This document shows, piece after piece, positions 53,398 through 62,481 of a stretch of 64,000 bases of DNA. Numbering within the stretch: the stretch's first letter is position 1; the number at the start of each line of letters is the position of its first letter. Where the stretch lies: the NCBI GenBank assembly GCA_963756115.1, contig CAVWMN010000009.1, positions 124,001 through 188,000 of the forward strand, given 5' to 3'. A program made the position numbers and the translations under genes. The notes under the pieces are model-generated. The model was not told where the DNA came from and ran no database searches. It was given only the letters and a program-made list of their open reading frames with translations. The stretch is from JTS-RE37 sp963756115. Its GTDB lineage: Bacteria > Bacteroidota > Bacteroidia > Flavobacteriales > Flavobacteriaceae.

Positions 53398-53845
53398 ACT
53401 ACATATCAATAACAAAATCCATGCGATTGATGTGGATGGTAATAAGCCCCTCCTATGGGTACTCCGGGATGAACTGGGCCTTACGGGAACCAAATATGGC
53501 TGTGGGGTATCCCAGTGCGGGGCCTGTACCGTCCATGTGAACGGAACCCCGGTACGCTCCTGTAGCCTGGCAATTTCATCAATTGATAACAACAGGATCA
53601 CCACAATCGAAGGATTGGCACAGAATGAAAACCATCCGGTGCTCAAGGCATGGGAGGCAGAAAATGTTCCGCAATGCGGCTATTGTCAGGCAGGACAAAT
53701 CATGAGTGCAGCTGCCCTCTTGTCCAATAATCCCAAGCCCACGGATACCGAAATCGAAAATGCCATGAATGGCAATTATTGCAGATGTGGCACGTATTTC
53801 AGAATCCGAAAAGCTATAAAAAAATGTGTGGATGAAATTGCCTGA
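53384..53845 (+). CDS. Molybdenum hydroxylase iron-sulfur subunit (IorA type)
   Basis: The start at 53384 (MAKFELHINNK) gives 153 residues; the longer frame back to 53210 lies inside the large-subunit gene. The first [2Fe-2S] cluster has four Cys in YGCGVSQCGACTVHV and RSC, as in plant ferredoxins. The second has QCGYCQAGQ and CRCGTYF. It carries electrons from the molybdenum site; having no signal, it should be carried through the Tat pathway by the large subunit. Gene order large-then-small with overlap shows coupled translation. Confidence 0.95.
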   Translation: MAKFELHINNKIHAIDVDGNKPLLWVLRDELGLTGTKYGCGVSQCGACTVHVNGTPVRSCSLAISSIDNNRITTIEGLAQNENHPVLKAWEAENVPQCGYCQAGQIMSAAALLSNNPKPTDTEIENAMNGNYCRCGTYFRIRKAIKKCVDEIA

Positions 53846-53944
53846 GCATTCCGTTGCGTGATAATTGTATGGAGCAGTGACAGCTTTTAAATAAATAAAA
53901 AAAAATCGATTTTCATACCGTATATAAAATCAAAATATCGCAGG

Positions 53945-54347
53945 ATGAGGATTATACTACTAATAACCCTTCTGGGTCTGGTTGCAGTTAGCTATGGGCA
54001 AATCGATAACAAAATTTCTACCATCGATTTTGTCCAGATCATAGATGATAATAAGGATGAAGCCGTATACTTTTATCAAAACAACTGGGAAGTTCTAAGG
54101 GATATGGCTGTAAAAAAAGGTTATATTCATACCTATCAATTCCTGGAAGTTAGCCCCAGCGAAGACGCTCCTTTCGATTTTAATGCTTATTACAACGTAC
54201 CTGAATGAAGATCAATATAAGCTACGGGAGGAACACTTCGCTGTGTTGATAAAAGATAATGGTCCCTTAAAATTATTGAATAGTAAGAAGCCGGAAGCTT
54301 TCCGAAAATCCTTATTTGCCAAAGAAAGTGCCCGGCATTTGGAATAA
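53945..54347 (+). pseudogene. Small exported protein, one frameshift near 54183
   Basis: The first frame encodes a signal peptide (MRIILLITLLGLVAVSYGQ) and YFYQNNWEVLRDMAVKKGYIHTYQ, and stops at 54208. The second frame continues without stop from about 54183 (MLITTYLNEDQYKLREEHFAVLIKD to SLFAKESARHLE) to 54347. Joined, they give about 134 residues of a secreted protein that resembles small uncharacterised flavobacterial proteins found with EthD-like genes. One extra A in GATTTTAATG would explain the shift. It may be a real pseudogene or an error. Confidence 0.65.
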
Positions 54348-54467
54348 TAAATATCCACGACGCTGTTTCGGTATGGCAGGGAGCTAGTGAGAATCCGCTA
54401 AACGATAGCCTAAAACGGCTAAGGTTAAATGAATATTACGTTTTATTAATCATTAAATCTGCACATA

Positions 54468-54878
54468 ATGAAATACACATCTATCATTTTAATCCTGGTT
54501 GCCGTCTTATTCCTTACCGGCTTCCAGCAGATCACATCATCCAATGCTTCCAAAAATCCCAAAGGCATGATCAAAGTGACGATATTTTATCCCAACGGGG
54601 AGGGGAAGACATTTGACATGGACTATTATAGCAATAAACACATGCCCATGGTCGCAGGTTTATTGGGCGATTCATTAAAATTGTTGGCAATTGATAAAGG
54701 CATCTCCGGCAGGACGCCGGAAGAACCAACTCCCTATTTGGCGGTCGGTTACCTGTACTTTGACAAACTATCGGCCTATCAAAATTCCTTCGCGCCAATT
54801 GCTGAAAAAATTGTTAATGACATCCCCAATTATACCAATATCCAGCCCGTTGTTCAAATTAGTGAGGTTATCCAATGA
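54468..54878 (+). CDS. Exported EthD-domain protein
   Basis: 136 residues with a signal peptide (about 1-22). The remaining 110 residues form a ferredoxin-like EthD/dimeric alpha-beta-barrel domain (MIKVTIFYPNGEGKTFDMDYYSNKHMPMVAGLLGDSLK, YLAVGYLYFDKLSAYQNSFAPIAEKIVNDIPNYTNIQPVVQ). EthD proteins help ether degradation in actinobacteria, but most members have no proven function. It lies after the frameshifted gene and downstream of the molybdenum hydroxylase genes, without visible promoter structure. Confidence 0.85.
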   Translation: MKYTSIILILVAVLFLTGFQQITSSNASKNPKGMIKVTIFYPNGEGKTFDMDYYSNKHMPMVAGLLGDSLKLLAIDKGISGRTPEEPTPYLAVGYLYFDKLSAYQNSFAPIAEKIVNDIPNYTNIQPVVQISEVIQ

Positions 54879-55160
54879 GTACACAAGGCAGCCTGTCAGG
54901 GACCAGCTGTCTGATTGCTGGATCGGAGGTTGGAGTACCTAAATTTAAATTGATACCATATTGGCATCACCGTTTTAAAACATCCGATGATGTATATAAA
55001 ACAAAGCGAGGCATATATATACAGGCACTATTTAATGGAATAGCTTGCTGCAAACTTTTTTCAGGAACAAAAGAGTATGCTGTGAGGATTACCGAAAAAC
55101 CTGCTACAAATAGATAATACATTCCTGGAATTCCTACTACCAGGATAATTTTGAAAAATA

Positions 55161-56117
55161 ATGGGAAGAATCAGCATAGCTATAAGCTTACTAGTTGCCT
55201 TTGCAGGGAGTGCGTTTTCCCAGGAAAAAACGAAAGACGAAATACCTAACAGTGTGCAACCTGCTTTAAAAATACTTAAGGAATATCCAAAAGTGCGGGA
55301 TTTTACGCTCTCAGCATCCGGTAAGGAAGCCTATTTTACCATCCAAAGTCCGTCGGAAGATGTCTCGGTCATCGTCCATGCAAAATCTGAAAACGGGGAA
55401 TGGCTTAAACCGGAGATTGTTGGTTTTTCAGGAAAATATAAAGATTTGGAACCATTTTTATCTCCGGATAACAGACGCCTTTATTTTGTGTCGAACAGGC
55501 CGGTTATCCGGAATGACACCCTGGCAAAGGATTTTGATATCTGGTATGTGGAAAGGGAAGAATCAGGTTCAGAATGGTCAGACCCCATCAATGCCGGAGT
55601 ACCGGTAAATACGGAATACGATGAATTTTATCCGTCCGTAGCAATTAACGGAAATCTATACTTTACACGAAATTCCCCCGAAACAGTTGGCGAGGATGAT
55701 ATATTTTTCAGCGAATACAAAGATGGTGGATATGCGGTACCTGTTACGCTCAGCCAATCGATAAACAGTGAGGGTTATGAGTTTAATTCCTATATAGCTC
55801 CGGATGAATCCTATCTGTTATTTAGCGGGTATGATCGAAAAGATGGCTTCGGAAGCGGGGATCTGTACATAAGTCACCGAAATGGGTCAGGAAACTGGAG
55901 CACGGCCCGCAATTTGGGAATTGGTATTAACTCTAAGTATATGGACTATTGCCCCTTTGTGCACCCTGACAGCCAGACCCTATACTTCACCAGCACAAGA
56001 AGTGCTGCCAGGCCTGATGAATTTAAGTCCATGGATGCTTTAAATGATCAACTGAATATATATGAAAACGGACTGAGCAGAATTTACAAGGTACCTTTCC
56101 CGCCAAATTCAGATTAA
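55161..56117 (+). CDS. Exported PD40/TolB-like beta-propeller protein
   Basis: 318 residues with a signal peptide (about 1-20, ending AFSQE). At least four PD40-type repeats are visible: LEPFLSPDNRRLYFVSNRP, DEFYPSVAINGNLYFTRNS, EFNSYIAPDESYLLFSGYD and DYCPFVHPDSQTLYFTSTRS. They should fold as a propeller in the periplasm or on the surface, for protein or ligand contacts. There is no catalytic domain. It starts 280 bp after the EthD gene and seems to be a single unit. Confidence 0.88.
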   Translation: MGRISIAISLLVAFAGSAFSQEKTKDEIPNSVQPALKILKEYPKVRDFTLSASGKEAYFTIQSPSEDVSVIVHAKSENGEWLKPEIVGFSGKYKDLEPFLSPDNRRLYFVSNRPVIRNDTLAKDFDIWYVEREESGSEWSDPINAGVPVNTEYDEFYPSVAINGNLYFTRNSPETVGEDDIFFSEYKDGGYAVPVTLSQSINSEGYEFNSYIAPDESYLLFSGYDRKDGFGSGDLYISHRNGSGNWSTARNLGIGINSKYMDYCPFVHPDSQTLYFTSTRSAARPDEFKSMDALNDQLNIYENGLSRIYKVPFPPNSD

Positions 56118-56496
56118 ATTACAGATTATGAGGTTTCGCCTGAGTATATGGGGTTTAAACCAAAGGAGTTTTATGCGCACTTATAACTTCTTTTGAATGG
56201 TAATGATCTAATTTATGATATGAGGATGGGTTTAAAGCAGACCGGGATTTCGGTCATCCCACCCCTGAAAAAGGGTTACCGAAGCCTATATTTACGCTAT
56301 TTTTTATAGGAGGGATTGATCACCCTCAGCTGTACTGGTTAGCAAAAAATAATCATTCATAAAAAACAAAATTTTAAATACCCGGGCAATGGAAGAAGCA
56401 CTTATTTGGAAGGGGAGTCCTTCGCAATGGACGAATTTCGGTTTGCCTGGGGTACACGATGATCAAGGTTGCCTGTATCCCCAATCCCGGAGCCGG
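56118..56496. other. Intergenic, no gene seen
   Basis: Convergent stops flank this stretch. Only a short hairpin (ACCG-GGATTT-CGGT near 56240) was seen; no coding frame with family character was recognised on either strand. Confidence 0.5.
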
Positions 56497-57858
56497 CTAA
56501 AAGGTAGCTTCCCCTTCCCACCGGGCAATCACGCAGGAAGCCAGGCAATTCCCCACAAGGTTTACAGTGGTTCGGGCCATATCCATTAATTCATCAATAC
56601 CCAGGATGATAAATATGGGCTCCACGGGCAGTCCGAAGGTGGATGCAGTGGCCAGCAGGATCACCAGGGAGGCCCGGGGAACCCCGGCAATACCTTTGGT
56701 GGTAAGCATCAGGGAAAAAAGGATCACGAGCTGTTCCCCGAAGGTTAGCGATATCCCGGCAGCCTGGGCAACAAATACAGTGGCCAATGAAAGGTACAGC
56801 GTTGATCCATCAAGGTTGAAACTATACCCTGCAGGCAATACAAAGGCGGCTATTTTCGGGGGAACGCCCAACTTTTCCATTTGTTCCAGTGCCTTGGGGA
56901 GTGCCGCTTCCGAACTTGTTGTGGAAAATGCAATGGTGGCAGGTTCCGTTACGGCATTGATAAACCGTTTGATGGGCAACCTGATCAGCAATGCAACCGG
57001 CAGGAATACCAACAAGACAAAGGCGATGAGGGCAACATATAAAGTGGCAAGTAACTTAAAGAGGTTTGCCAGGATTCCAAACCCCATATTGGATACCGTA
57101 TAGGCAATTGCCGCCCCTACGGCAAAAGGGGCCAGGTACATTACAACTCCGGTAAACTTAAACATTACCTCGGAAAGGCTCTCACAAAAATTGAGCATGT
57201 TGCGTTTGTAGGGTTCCTTTACCATGGCTAACCCAATCGCAAACAGGATGCTGAACACCACAATTTGCAGCACCTGCCCGTCGGCAATGGATTTTGCGAT
57301 GTTTTCCGGAAAGATATGAAGGATGGTTTCCTGCCAGCCTGCAGGTTGGGGAACCTCGGTAATTTCTTGCTCCGATACCGGAGGTAGCTCAATACCCACG
57401 CCTGCCTTGCTGATATTGATGGCAAAAAGGCCAATGAACAATGCGATAGTCGTCACTATCTCAAAATACAGCAGCGACTTCCAACCCATCCTGCCCACCT
57501 GCTTCAGGTTGGCATGCCCCGCGATACCTACAACAAGGGTTGCAAAGATCAGGGGAGCGATGATCGTCTTGATGAGCCGGAGGAATACATTGCTGACAAT
57601 TTTTAATTCCCGGCCCACCTGAGGCAGGTCGAACCCTATTTCAGCCCCGATCACCATGCTGAACAGTATCCAGGTGGTCAGGCTTTTTTTTCTCCAGCAC
57701 AGATATCCCATCAACAGGATGGCTATGATACGAAGGACGGTAGCCCCTGCGGATACCCAGGATGAAGGGAAATATATGGCCAGCAACGTCAGTGCGGTGG
57801 CCAGGAAAACAATAAGAAGCGTGCTAAAATGCAGCCTGGTGTATTTCGGTTTCGTCAT
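56497..57858 (-). CDS. Dicarboxylate/amino acid:cation symporter (DAACS)
   Basis: 453 residues, eight helices and two hairpins as in GltPh. The Ser-rich hairpin (TTSSEAALPKALEQMEKLGVPP), the NMDGT-like FNLDGSTLY and the C-terminal DELMDMARTTVNLVGNCLASCVIA block are the substrate and sodium sites. It takes up glutamate, aspartate or C4-dicarboxylates in the inner membrane. It is a single-gene unit, with no genes of a related pathway beside it. Confidence 0.94.
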   Translation of the reverse strand: MTKPKYTRLHFSTLLIVFLATALTLLAIYFPSSWVSAGATVLRIIAILLMGYLCWRKKSLTTWILFSMVIGAEIGFDLPQVGRELKIVSNVFLRLIKTIIAPLIFATLVVGIAGHANLKQVGRMGWKSLLYFEIVTTIALFIGLFAINISKAGVGIELPPVSEQEITEVPQPAGWQETILHIFPENIAKSIADGQVLQIVVFSILFAIGLAMVKEPYKRNMLNFCESLSEVMFKFTGVVMYLAPFAVGAAIAYTVSNMGFGILANLFKLLATLYVALIAFVLLVFLPVALLIRLPIKRFINAVTEPATIAFSTTSSEAALPKALEQMEKLGVPPKIAAFVLPAGYSFNLDGSTLYLSLATVFVAQAAGISLTFGEQLVILFSLMLTTKGIAGVPRASLVILLATASTFGLPVEPIFIILGIDELMDMARTTVNLVGNCLASCVIARWEGEATF

Positions 57859-58382
57859 ATTGTGTACTGATTATTCGTATCCCCGGAGGACCGGCAGGCC
57901 AGCTAAGAACCTATCCAATTACATGCCCCCAATTTAAAATCCACTGCCAGTTGCAATTCAATGCTATTTACAGTGATGTATAAACCTTCTGAGCCGGACG
58001 ATCAAAAGTATCTAATTTTTTGATGCACCAATTCCGGATTTTACTAATTAAAGCCATCCGGCGTGAAGCAAAGAGAAATACGGGGTTTGCCGAATGATAT
58101 GGCGTCCGTTTTTTGATATTTCCTGCATGGGACCCAAAACCTCAATCCCTGGGAAGCCTATTGTTTCAGGGTTGATTCTATAATACGTTAGCTGACCGAT
58201 ATCATAGTATTTCTTTGGCCCCCCGGCTATTTTTGGAACGTCCGGTTGGTATGGAGTGCAAGTAACATGGGTTCAGGTTGATTTTCATTCCATTCAAATA
58301 ATTTCAGTTCAGACCATTCAGGAAGCCATGGGAGCAATTTCCCATCAGGTCGATTTCCGGATTAATACTTAAAATTGAAAAT
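57859..58382. other. Intergenic between divergent genes, no gene seen
   Basis: No coding frame with family character, no strong hairpin and no clear promoter match were recognised. The stretch is longer than usual for divergent promoters and may hold a gene relic. Confidence 0.45.
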
Positions 58383-59786
58383 GTGTGGCTTACCCTAATT
58401 GTACTGGTTTATGTCGTCGTTGCTATCGTAATTGTGGTTACGGTTCTACTGCACGGGGCCAGGCCATCTAAAACCCTCGCCTGGCTCCTTGCCATTTTTA
58501 CCATTCCGGTCGGGGGTATTTTATTGTATCTTTTATTGGGGAGGAACCGTCGCAAGAACAAGTTGCTCGCGCTTAGAAAAAATACCTTCCGGCACCTCCC
58601 GTCACTTCAGGCCCGCCATCTGGTGATGATGGACGGAACATACGGCAAACTAAAGAGGCTGGTTTACAGGAATTCACATTTCCCGCCTTCCTATAACCAT
58701 CTCGAGGTTCTGAAGGATGGAAGAACCACCTTCGAATTTATTTTTGATGCACTGGAAAACGCAGGATCCACGATTCATATGCAATACTATATATTTGAGG
58801 AAGGGGAACTCGCGGACCGCCTGCTGCTCCTATTTGAGCGGAAAATAAGGCAGGGTGTTTCGATCCGATTGATATATGACGGGATCGGCAGCTTTTCATT
58901 GAGTAAAGCCTACCGGAAAAAATTAAAGAAAATGGGGGTTGAGGTATACCCATTTCTCCCATTCCGGTTTGGAAGGTTCCTGTCATCACTCAATTACAGG
59001 AACCACCGAAAGATAATAGTGGTAGATGGCCATATTGCCTTTACGGGGGGCATCAACATTTCAGATAAATATTTAAAAGGGGACCCGGCTCTGGGGAAGT
59101 GGCATGATATGCATGTACAATTAACAGGTGAGGCTGCTCGTCATCTGGAGGACATTTTTGCAATGGACTGGTATCTGGTCTGTCAGAAACAAATTCCATC
59201 CTACACAATAGCCCATTCACCTGCTGAAGGGGATGACAGGAAGCTTACCCAAATCGTATCCGGGGGGCCTGATGAAGATTTTCCTTCGCTGGAACAGACC
59301 TATTTTACGATCATCAATACCGCCAAAGATTATGTTTATATCACGAATCCCTATATTATACCAGGTCCGGCAATCATGCAGGCCCTGCAGACGGCAGCAC
59401 TTGGCGGGGTGGATGTTCGCTTATTGGTTTCCGGGAACGCAGACACAAAAATTGTCAACTGGAGTGTGCGCTCTTACTTTGAGCCTATGCTTAAAGCGGG
59501 TATAAAGATCTATCTTTTTCCTGATGGGTTCCTGCACAGCAAGATCATTGTCAGTGATAACTCCATAGCAACTATCGGGACGGCGAATTTAGACGACCGC
59601 AGTTTTGAACAGAATTACGAGGTCAATGCCATTGTTTATAATAAAAGTTTTGCAAGTTTGCTGAAGGAAGATTTCCGCAAAGACTGCAATATTAGCCGGA
59701 TGCTTTCATACCAGGAATATTTAGACAGGCCCTGGAGTGATAAACTTAAGGAAGGTATAGGCAAGGTATTCAGCCCGCTACTCTGA
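58383..59786 (+). CDS. cls: Cardiolipin synthase (phospholipase D family)
   Basis: 467 residues. Two N-terminal membrane helices (IVLVYVVVAIVIVVTVLLHG and TLAWLLAIFTIPVGGILLYLLLG) anchor the enzyme. Two HKD motifs follow, NHRKIIVVDGHIAFTGGIN and LHSKIIVSDNSIATIGTANLDDRS. It condenses two phosphatidylglycerols (or related lipids) to cardiolipin at the inner membrane. The start is the GTG at 58383; no ATG in frame lies before the first helix. The end overlaps the convergent dehydrogenase gene by 9 nt. Confidence 0.93.
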   Translation: MWLTLIVLVYVVVAIVIVVTVLLHGARPSKTLAWLLAIFTIPVGGILLYLLLGRNRRKNKLLALRKNTFRHLPSLQARHLVMMDGTYGKLKRLVYRNSHFPPSYNHLEVLKDGRTTFEFIFDALENAGSTIHMQYYIFEEGELADRLLLLFERKIRQGVSIRLIYDGIGSFSLSKAYRKKLKKMGVEVYPFLPFRFGRFLSSLNYRNHRKIIVVDGHIAFTGGINISDKYLKGDPALGKWHDMHVQLTGEAARHLEDIFAMDWYLVCQKQIPSYTIAHSPAEGDDRKLTQIVSGGPDEDFPSLEQTYFTIINTAKDYVYITNPYIIPGPAIMQALQTAALGGVDVRLLVSGNADTKIVNWSVRSYFEPMLKAGIKIYLFPDGFLHSKIIVSDNSIATIGTANLDDRSFEQNYEVNAIVYNKSFASLLKEDFRKDCNISRMLSYQEYLDRPWSDKLKEGIGKVFSPLL

Positions 59787-60788
59787 GAGGATTAGTTCCG
59801 ACCCCAGTTCATTTTTGCATGGCTTTCCCGCTGCCCAGCTGTCCAAATTTTCAAAAGTTATTTGCGAAATTTGGGTTAGTGCCTCATGGGTCATATACGC
59901 CTGATGGGGTGTGAGCAATACATTGGGAAAAGACAACAATTTAATCAGCTTCCTGTCACGGATGCCGCTGCCGGCATGATCTTTGAAGAAGATCCCTTTT
60001 TCCTTTTCATAAACATCTGTGCAGTAGCCGCCTATTTTGCCCTTTTCCAGGGATTCTATAAGGGCTTTGGTATCCACCACCGCACCCCTGGAAGTATTGA
60101 TCAGTATTACCTCCTCCTTCATAGAAGCCAGCATTTTGGCATTGATCAAATAATGGTTTTCGGCGTTCAGCGGGATATGCAGGCTGATGATATCCGATTT
60201 TTTACAAAGTGACGCAATGGAGGTATAGGTCACCATGCATTGCTCCATGAGGTCGTAATCGGGATTGGGGTCACAGGCTAAAACCCTGCATCCGAAACCA
60301 TGCATGATACGGACCATAGCAGTACCAATCCGGCCCGTGCCTATAACTCCAATGGTCCTGTCTTTTACATTGAAGCCCATAAGGCCGTTTTGCAGGAAGT
60401 TTAGTTGGTGCACGCGTTTCGTGGCGGCAACAATTTTACGATTGAATGCCAACAAAAGCGCCACAGCATGCTCAGCGATGGCCTCGGGAGAATAATCAGG
60501 AGCATTGGCAATTTTTAAACCGTATTTATTCGCCGTTCTAAGGTGTATATTATTGAAACCTGCTGAACGGAGCGCAATAAATTTTACGCCCAGTTCACTC
60601 AACTTTTCCAGCACCAGAGAAGAGGCATCGTCCCCAGAGAATATTGAAATGGCTTTATAACCGGCGGCCCGTATAGCTGTTTGTGAATCCAGGGCCTCCT
60701 CCAGGTAGTGGACGTGGTGCCTGCCCTTGTTGGCCGTTTCCAAAAATGGTATCTCAAATTCCTTTGTACTATAGACCAGTAAGTTCAT
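59778..60788 (-). CDS. D-2-hydroxyacid dehydrogenase (D-lactate dehydrogenase type)
   Basis: 336 residues. The Rossmann motif IGVIGTGRIGTAMVRIM lies in the middle, with the catalytic Arg in LINTSRGAVVD and the His in LLTPHQAYMTHEA, as in LdhA-type enzymes. It reduces pyruvate (or another 2-keto acid) with NADH in the cytoplasm, so it fits fermentative or low-oxygen growth. The start overlaps the preceding lipoprotein gene by 20 nt, so the two are coupled. It is the last gene of the minus-strand cluster. Confidence 0.92.
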   Translation of the reverse strand: MNLLVYSTKEFEIPFLETANKGRHHVHYLEEALDSQTAIRAAGYKAISIFSGDDASSLVLEKLSELGVKFIALRSAGFNNIHLRTANKYGLKIANAPDYSPEAIAEHAVALLLAFNRKIVAATKRVHQLNFLQNGLMGFNVKDRTIGVIGTGRIGTAMVRIMHGFGCRVLACDPNPDYDLMEQCMVTYTSIASLCKKSDIISLHIPLNAENHYLINAKMLASMKEEVILINTSRGAVVDTKALIESLEKGKIGGYCTDVYEKEKGIFFKDHAGSGIRDRKLIKLLSFPNVLLTPHQAYMTHEALTQISQITFENLDSWAAGKPCKNELGSELILSE

Positions 60789-61425
60789 CCTTGGTTTCTT
60801 TTCTAAAGATCAAATCCTGTTCCTCAAGGCTCAATACCACGAGTTTCACATATTCATCTATTGTTTTTTCAACGTTTTTCGGATCCGAAACTTCTATACT
60901 CCCCCTCCAAATCAAAGCCCTTTCCTTACCCTCGCAAATGCAGTAGAGGGAGGTTTCCGCATTATATACGGTAAATTCCTCGTAATACCCTTCTTCATAA
61001 TAGATGCCCTGATATTCTAAATAATCATCTTTAAAACGCCCCTGGTACCTGTCCCATTCCGAAACTTTATCAATAAAACTCCTGCGGTTTTCGGATCCTG
61101 TGACCTTGGTAAACAGGATGGCATCAAAACCCTTTTCCAGCAAGCTTGCTTCCACTCTGTCCAGCTCTTCTTCCGTCTTTTGGGAATCGGTAAACGATAT
61201 GTCGAATACGTCAAAGCTTCGCATGGCCTCCACATCCCTTTTCTCGAATTCTTTTTTTAATTTACTTTCAAAACGATCCCGGGCGTCCTCATTCTGCGTC
61301 ATTCCTACGATCAATACCTGATAGGCTTCGAACACCACGATATCCGGGTTTTTCCAACTCTCAACAAGACTGACCGAAGAACATCCCGAGACCACAAAGG
61401 CAATTATTAACCACAATTTTTTCAT
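60769..61425 (-). CDS. Lipoprotein of unknown function
   Basis: 218 residues, lipobox at about Cys15 (FVVSGCSSVSLVESWKNPD). The SLVESWKNPD start and the later VLIVGMTQNEDARDRFESKLKKEFEKR resemble small periplasmic lipoproteins found next to stress genes; an alpha/beta fold is likely, with an acidic Tyr-rich part (YEEGYYEEFTVYNAETSLY). Its exact family was not recognised. It overlaps the dehydrogenase gene by 20 nt and follows the coiled-coil gene by 23 bp. Confidence 0.75.
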   Translation of the reverse strand: MKKLWLIIAFVVSGCSSVSLVESWKNPDIVVFEAYQVLIVGMTQNEDARDRFESKLKKEFEKRDVEAMRSFDVFDISFTDSQKTEEELDRVEASLLEKGFDAILFTKVTGSENRRSFIDKVSEWDRYQGRFKDDYLEYQGIYYEEGYYEEFTVYNAETSLYCICEGKERALIWRGSIEVSDPKNVEKTIDEYVKLVVLSLEEQDLIFRKETKDELTGL

Positions 61426-61448
61426 CGTTGCTGTATTAATTATGTGTG

Positions 61449-61895
61449 TTATTGATTTAACAAGCGTTTTTGCTTCGCTTTTTTCATTACCCGTGAAACA
61501 AGGCCGAAAAGTTTTGTCTTAATCGCCCGATAGGTTGTGTTATATTCTTCCATTCCTTCCCATAATTCCTTATGGGTTTCGAGATAGGCCTTCTCCATTT
61601 TCAGCTGGTCTATTTCATCAGTCATAATTTCAAGTTGGTTTTCATGAGCCTGTACTTTCTTGAATAAAAGGGTTAAATCCTTTTCCGCCTGTTGAATTTC
61701 CGCAATGACCCCTTTGCTTTCTTCAAAAAATGCTGAATCTGTCAATTTAAGGGTATTGGAAGCTATCAGGTTATTCAGGAATAACTGTTCGTCCTTCATG
61801 AATTTTAATTCCGAGCACCATTTTTTGGAGTCTTCATGCATTTCTTCGGCACTTAACCATTCGATATAGCTGTATCTGTGACTTTTTGTTTTCAT
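61449..61895 (-). CDS. Coiled-coil protein, 148 residues
   Basis: No family recognised. It is almost wholly helical with heptad-like stretches (WCSELKFMKDEQLFLNNLIASNTLKL, EIQQAEKDLTLLFKKVQAHENQLEIMTDEIDQLKMEK). It resembles the next gene upstream in layout: a short N-terminal segment with a W near residue 25, then a long coiled coil and a basic end. The two may be paralogues that form a complex. It has no signal peptide. Confidence 0.75.
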   Translation of the reverse strand: MKTKSHRYSYIEWLSAEEMHEDSKKWCSELKFMKDEQLFLNNLIASNTLKLTDSAFFEESKGVIAEIQQAEKDLTLLFKKVQAHENQLEIMTDEIDQLKMEKAYLETHKELWEGMEEYNTTYRAIKTKLFGLVSRVMKKAKQKRLLNQ

Positions 61896-61983
61896 TATTC
61901 TTGTTTTTTTGCATTGGAATTCAAATGGAAGGTATTGGAAGTCCTGAAGAATAAAAATGACAATTATCAGTTCAGGAAAATGA

Positions 61984-62472
61984 TCAGGATCCCTTCTGTG
62001 CCTTCCTCCCGGAATGTTTTTTAGGAAGTCCTTCGGTGTAATTTAAAATTTCCAGTTTTAATTGCTGGAATTGATACAGCTTGTATTCAACCGATGTTTT
62101 CAATTTATCGTGCTTTCGGTAATAGCTGTCTTCGAATGAACCCTTGTCGTATATCTCCATATCACCTAAATGGCTTTCGTGCTGTGAAATGGTATTCCGA
62201 AGCTCGTCTTTTCTCATTTTAAAGGCCTTCAATCGGGATTTAAAATTTTGTAACCGTTCGAAGAGATTTAGTGTGTTCGATTGATAAGCACCTGAAATCA
62301 ACACCTGCTCCAGCAGGATAACGTCATTATCCATTGCCTGGAATTGCGATTTCCAGTCCTGTATCTCCCAATGCAGTTCTTCATTTAAGTTCGGATGATT
62401 TGCCGTGTTGTCGTCTCGTACCATTTGTAACTGATATTTTCTAAATGTAAGGTCGGTATTAAATACCTGCAA
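61984..62472 (-). CDS. Coiled-coil protein, 162 residues
   Basis: No family recognised. After EELHWEIQDWKSQFQAMDNDVILLEQVLISGAYQSNTLN, which parallels the SKKWCSELKFMKDEQLFLNNLI segment of the gene at 61449-61895, comes a long helix (FERLQNFKSRLKAFKMRKDELRNTISQHE). The C-terminus is basic (LPKKHSGRKAQKGS). It starts 9 bp after the MBL gene, so it is co-transcribed with it. Confidence 0.75.
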   Translation of the reverse strand: MQVFNTDLTFRKYQLQMVRDDNTANHPNLNEELHWEIQDWKSQFQAMDNDVILLEQVLISGAYQSNTLNLFERLQNFKSRLKAFKMRKDELRNTISQHESHLGDMEIYDKGSFEDSYYRKHDKLKTSVEYKLYQFQQLKLEILNYTEGLPKKHSGRKAQKGS

Positions 62473-62481
62473 TGACTTTTA

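Noticed and set aside
54875..55117. 80-codon plus-strand frame after the EthD gene, overlapping its stop by 4 nt
   Set aside because: The predicted peptide has no family-like content, no signal and ends in random-looking sequence; the overlap seems fortuitous.
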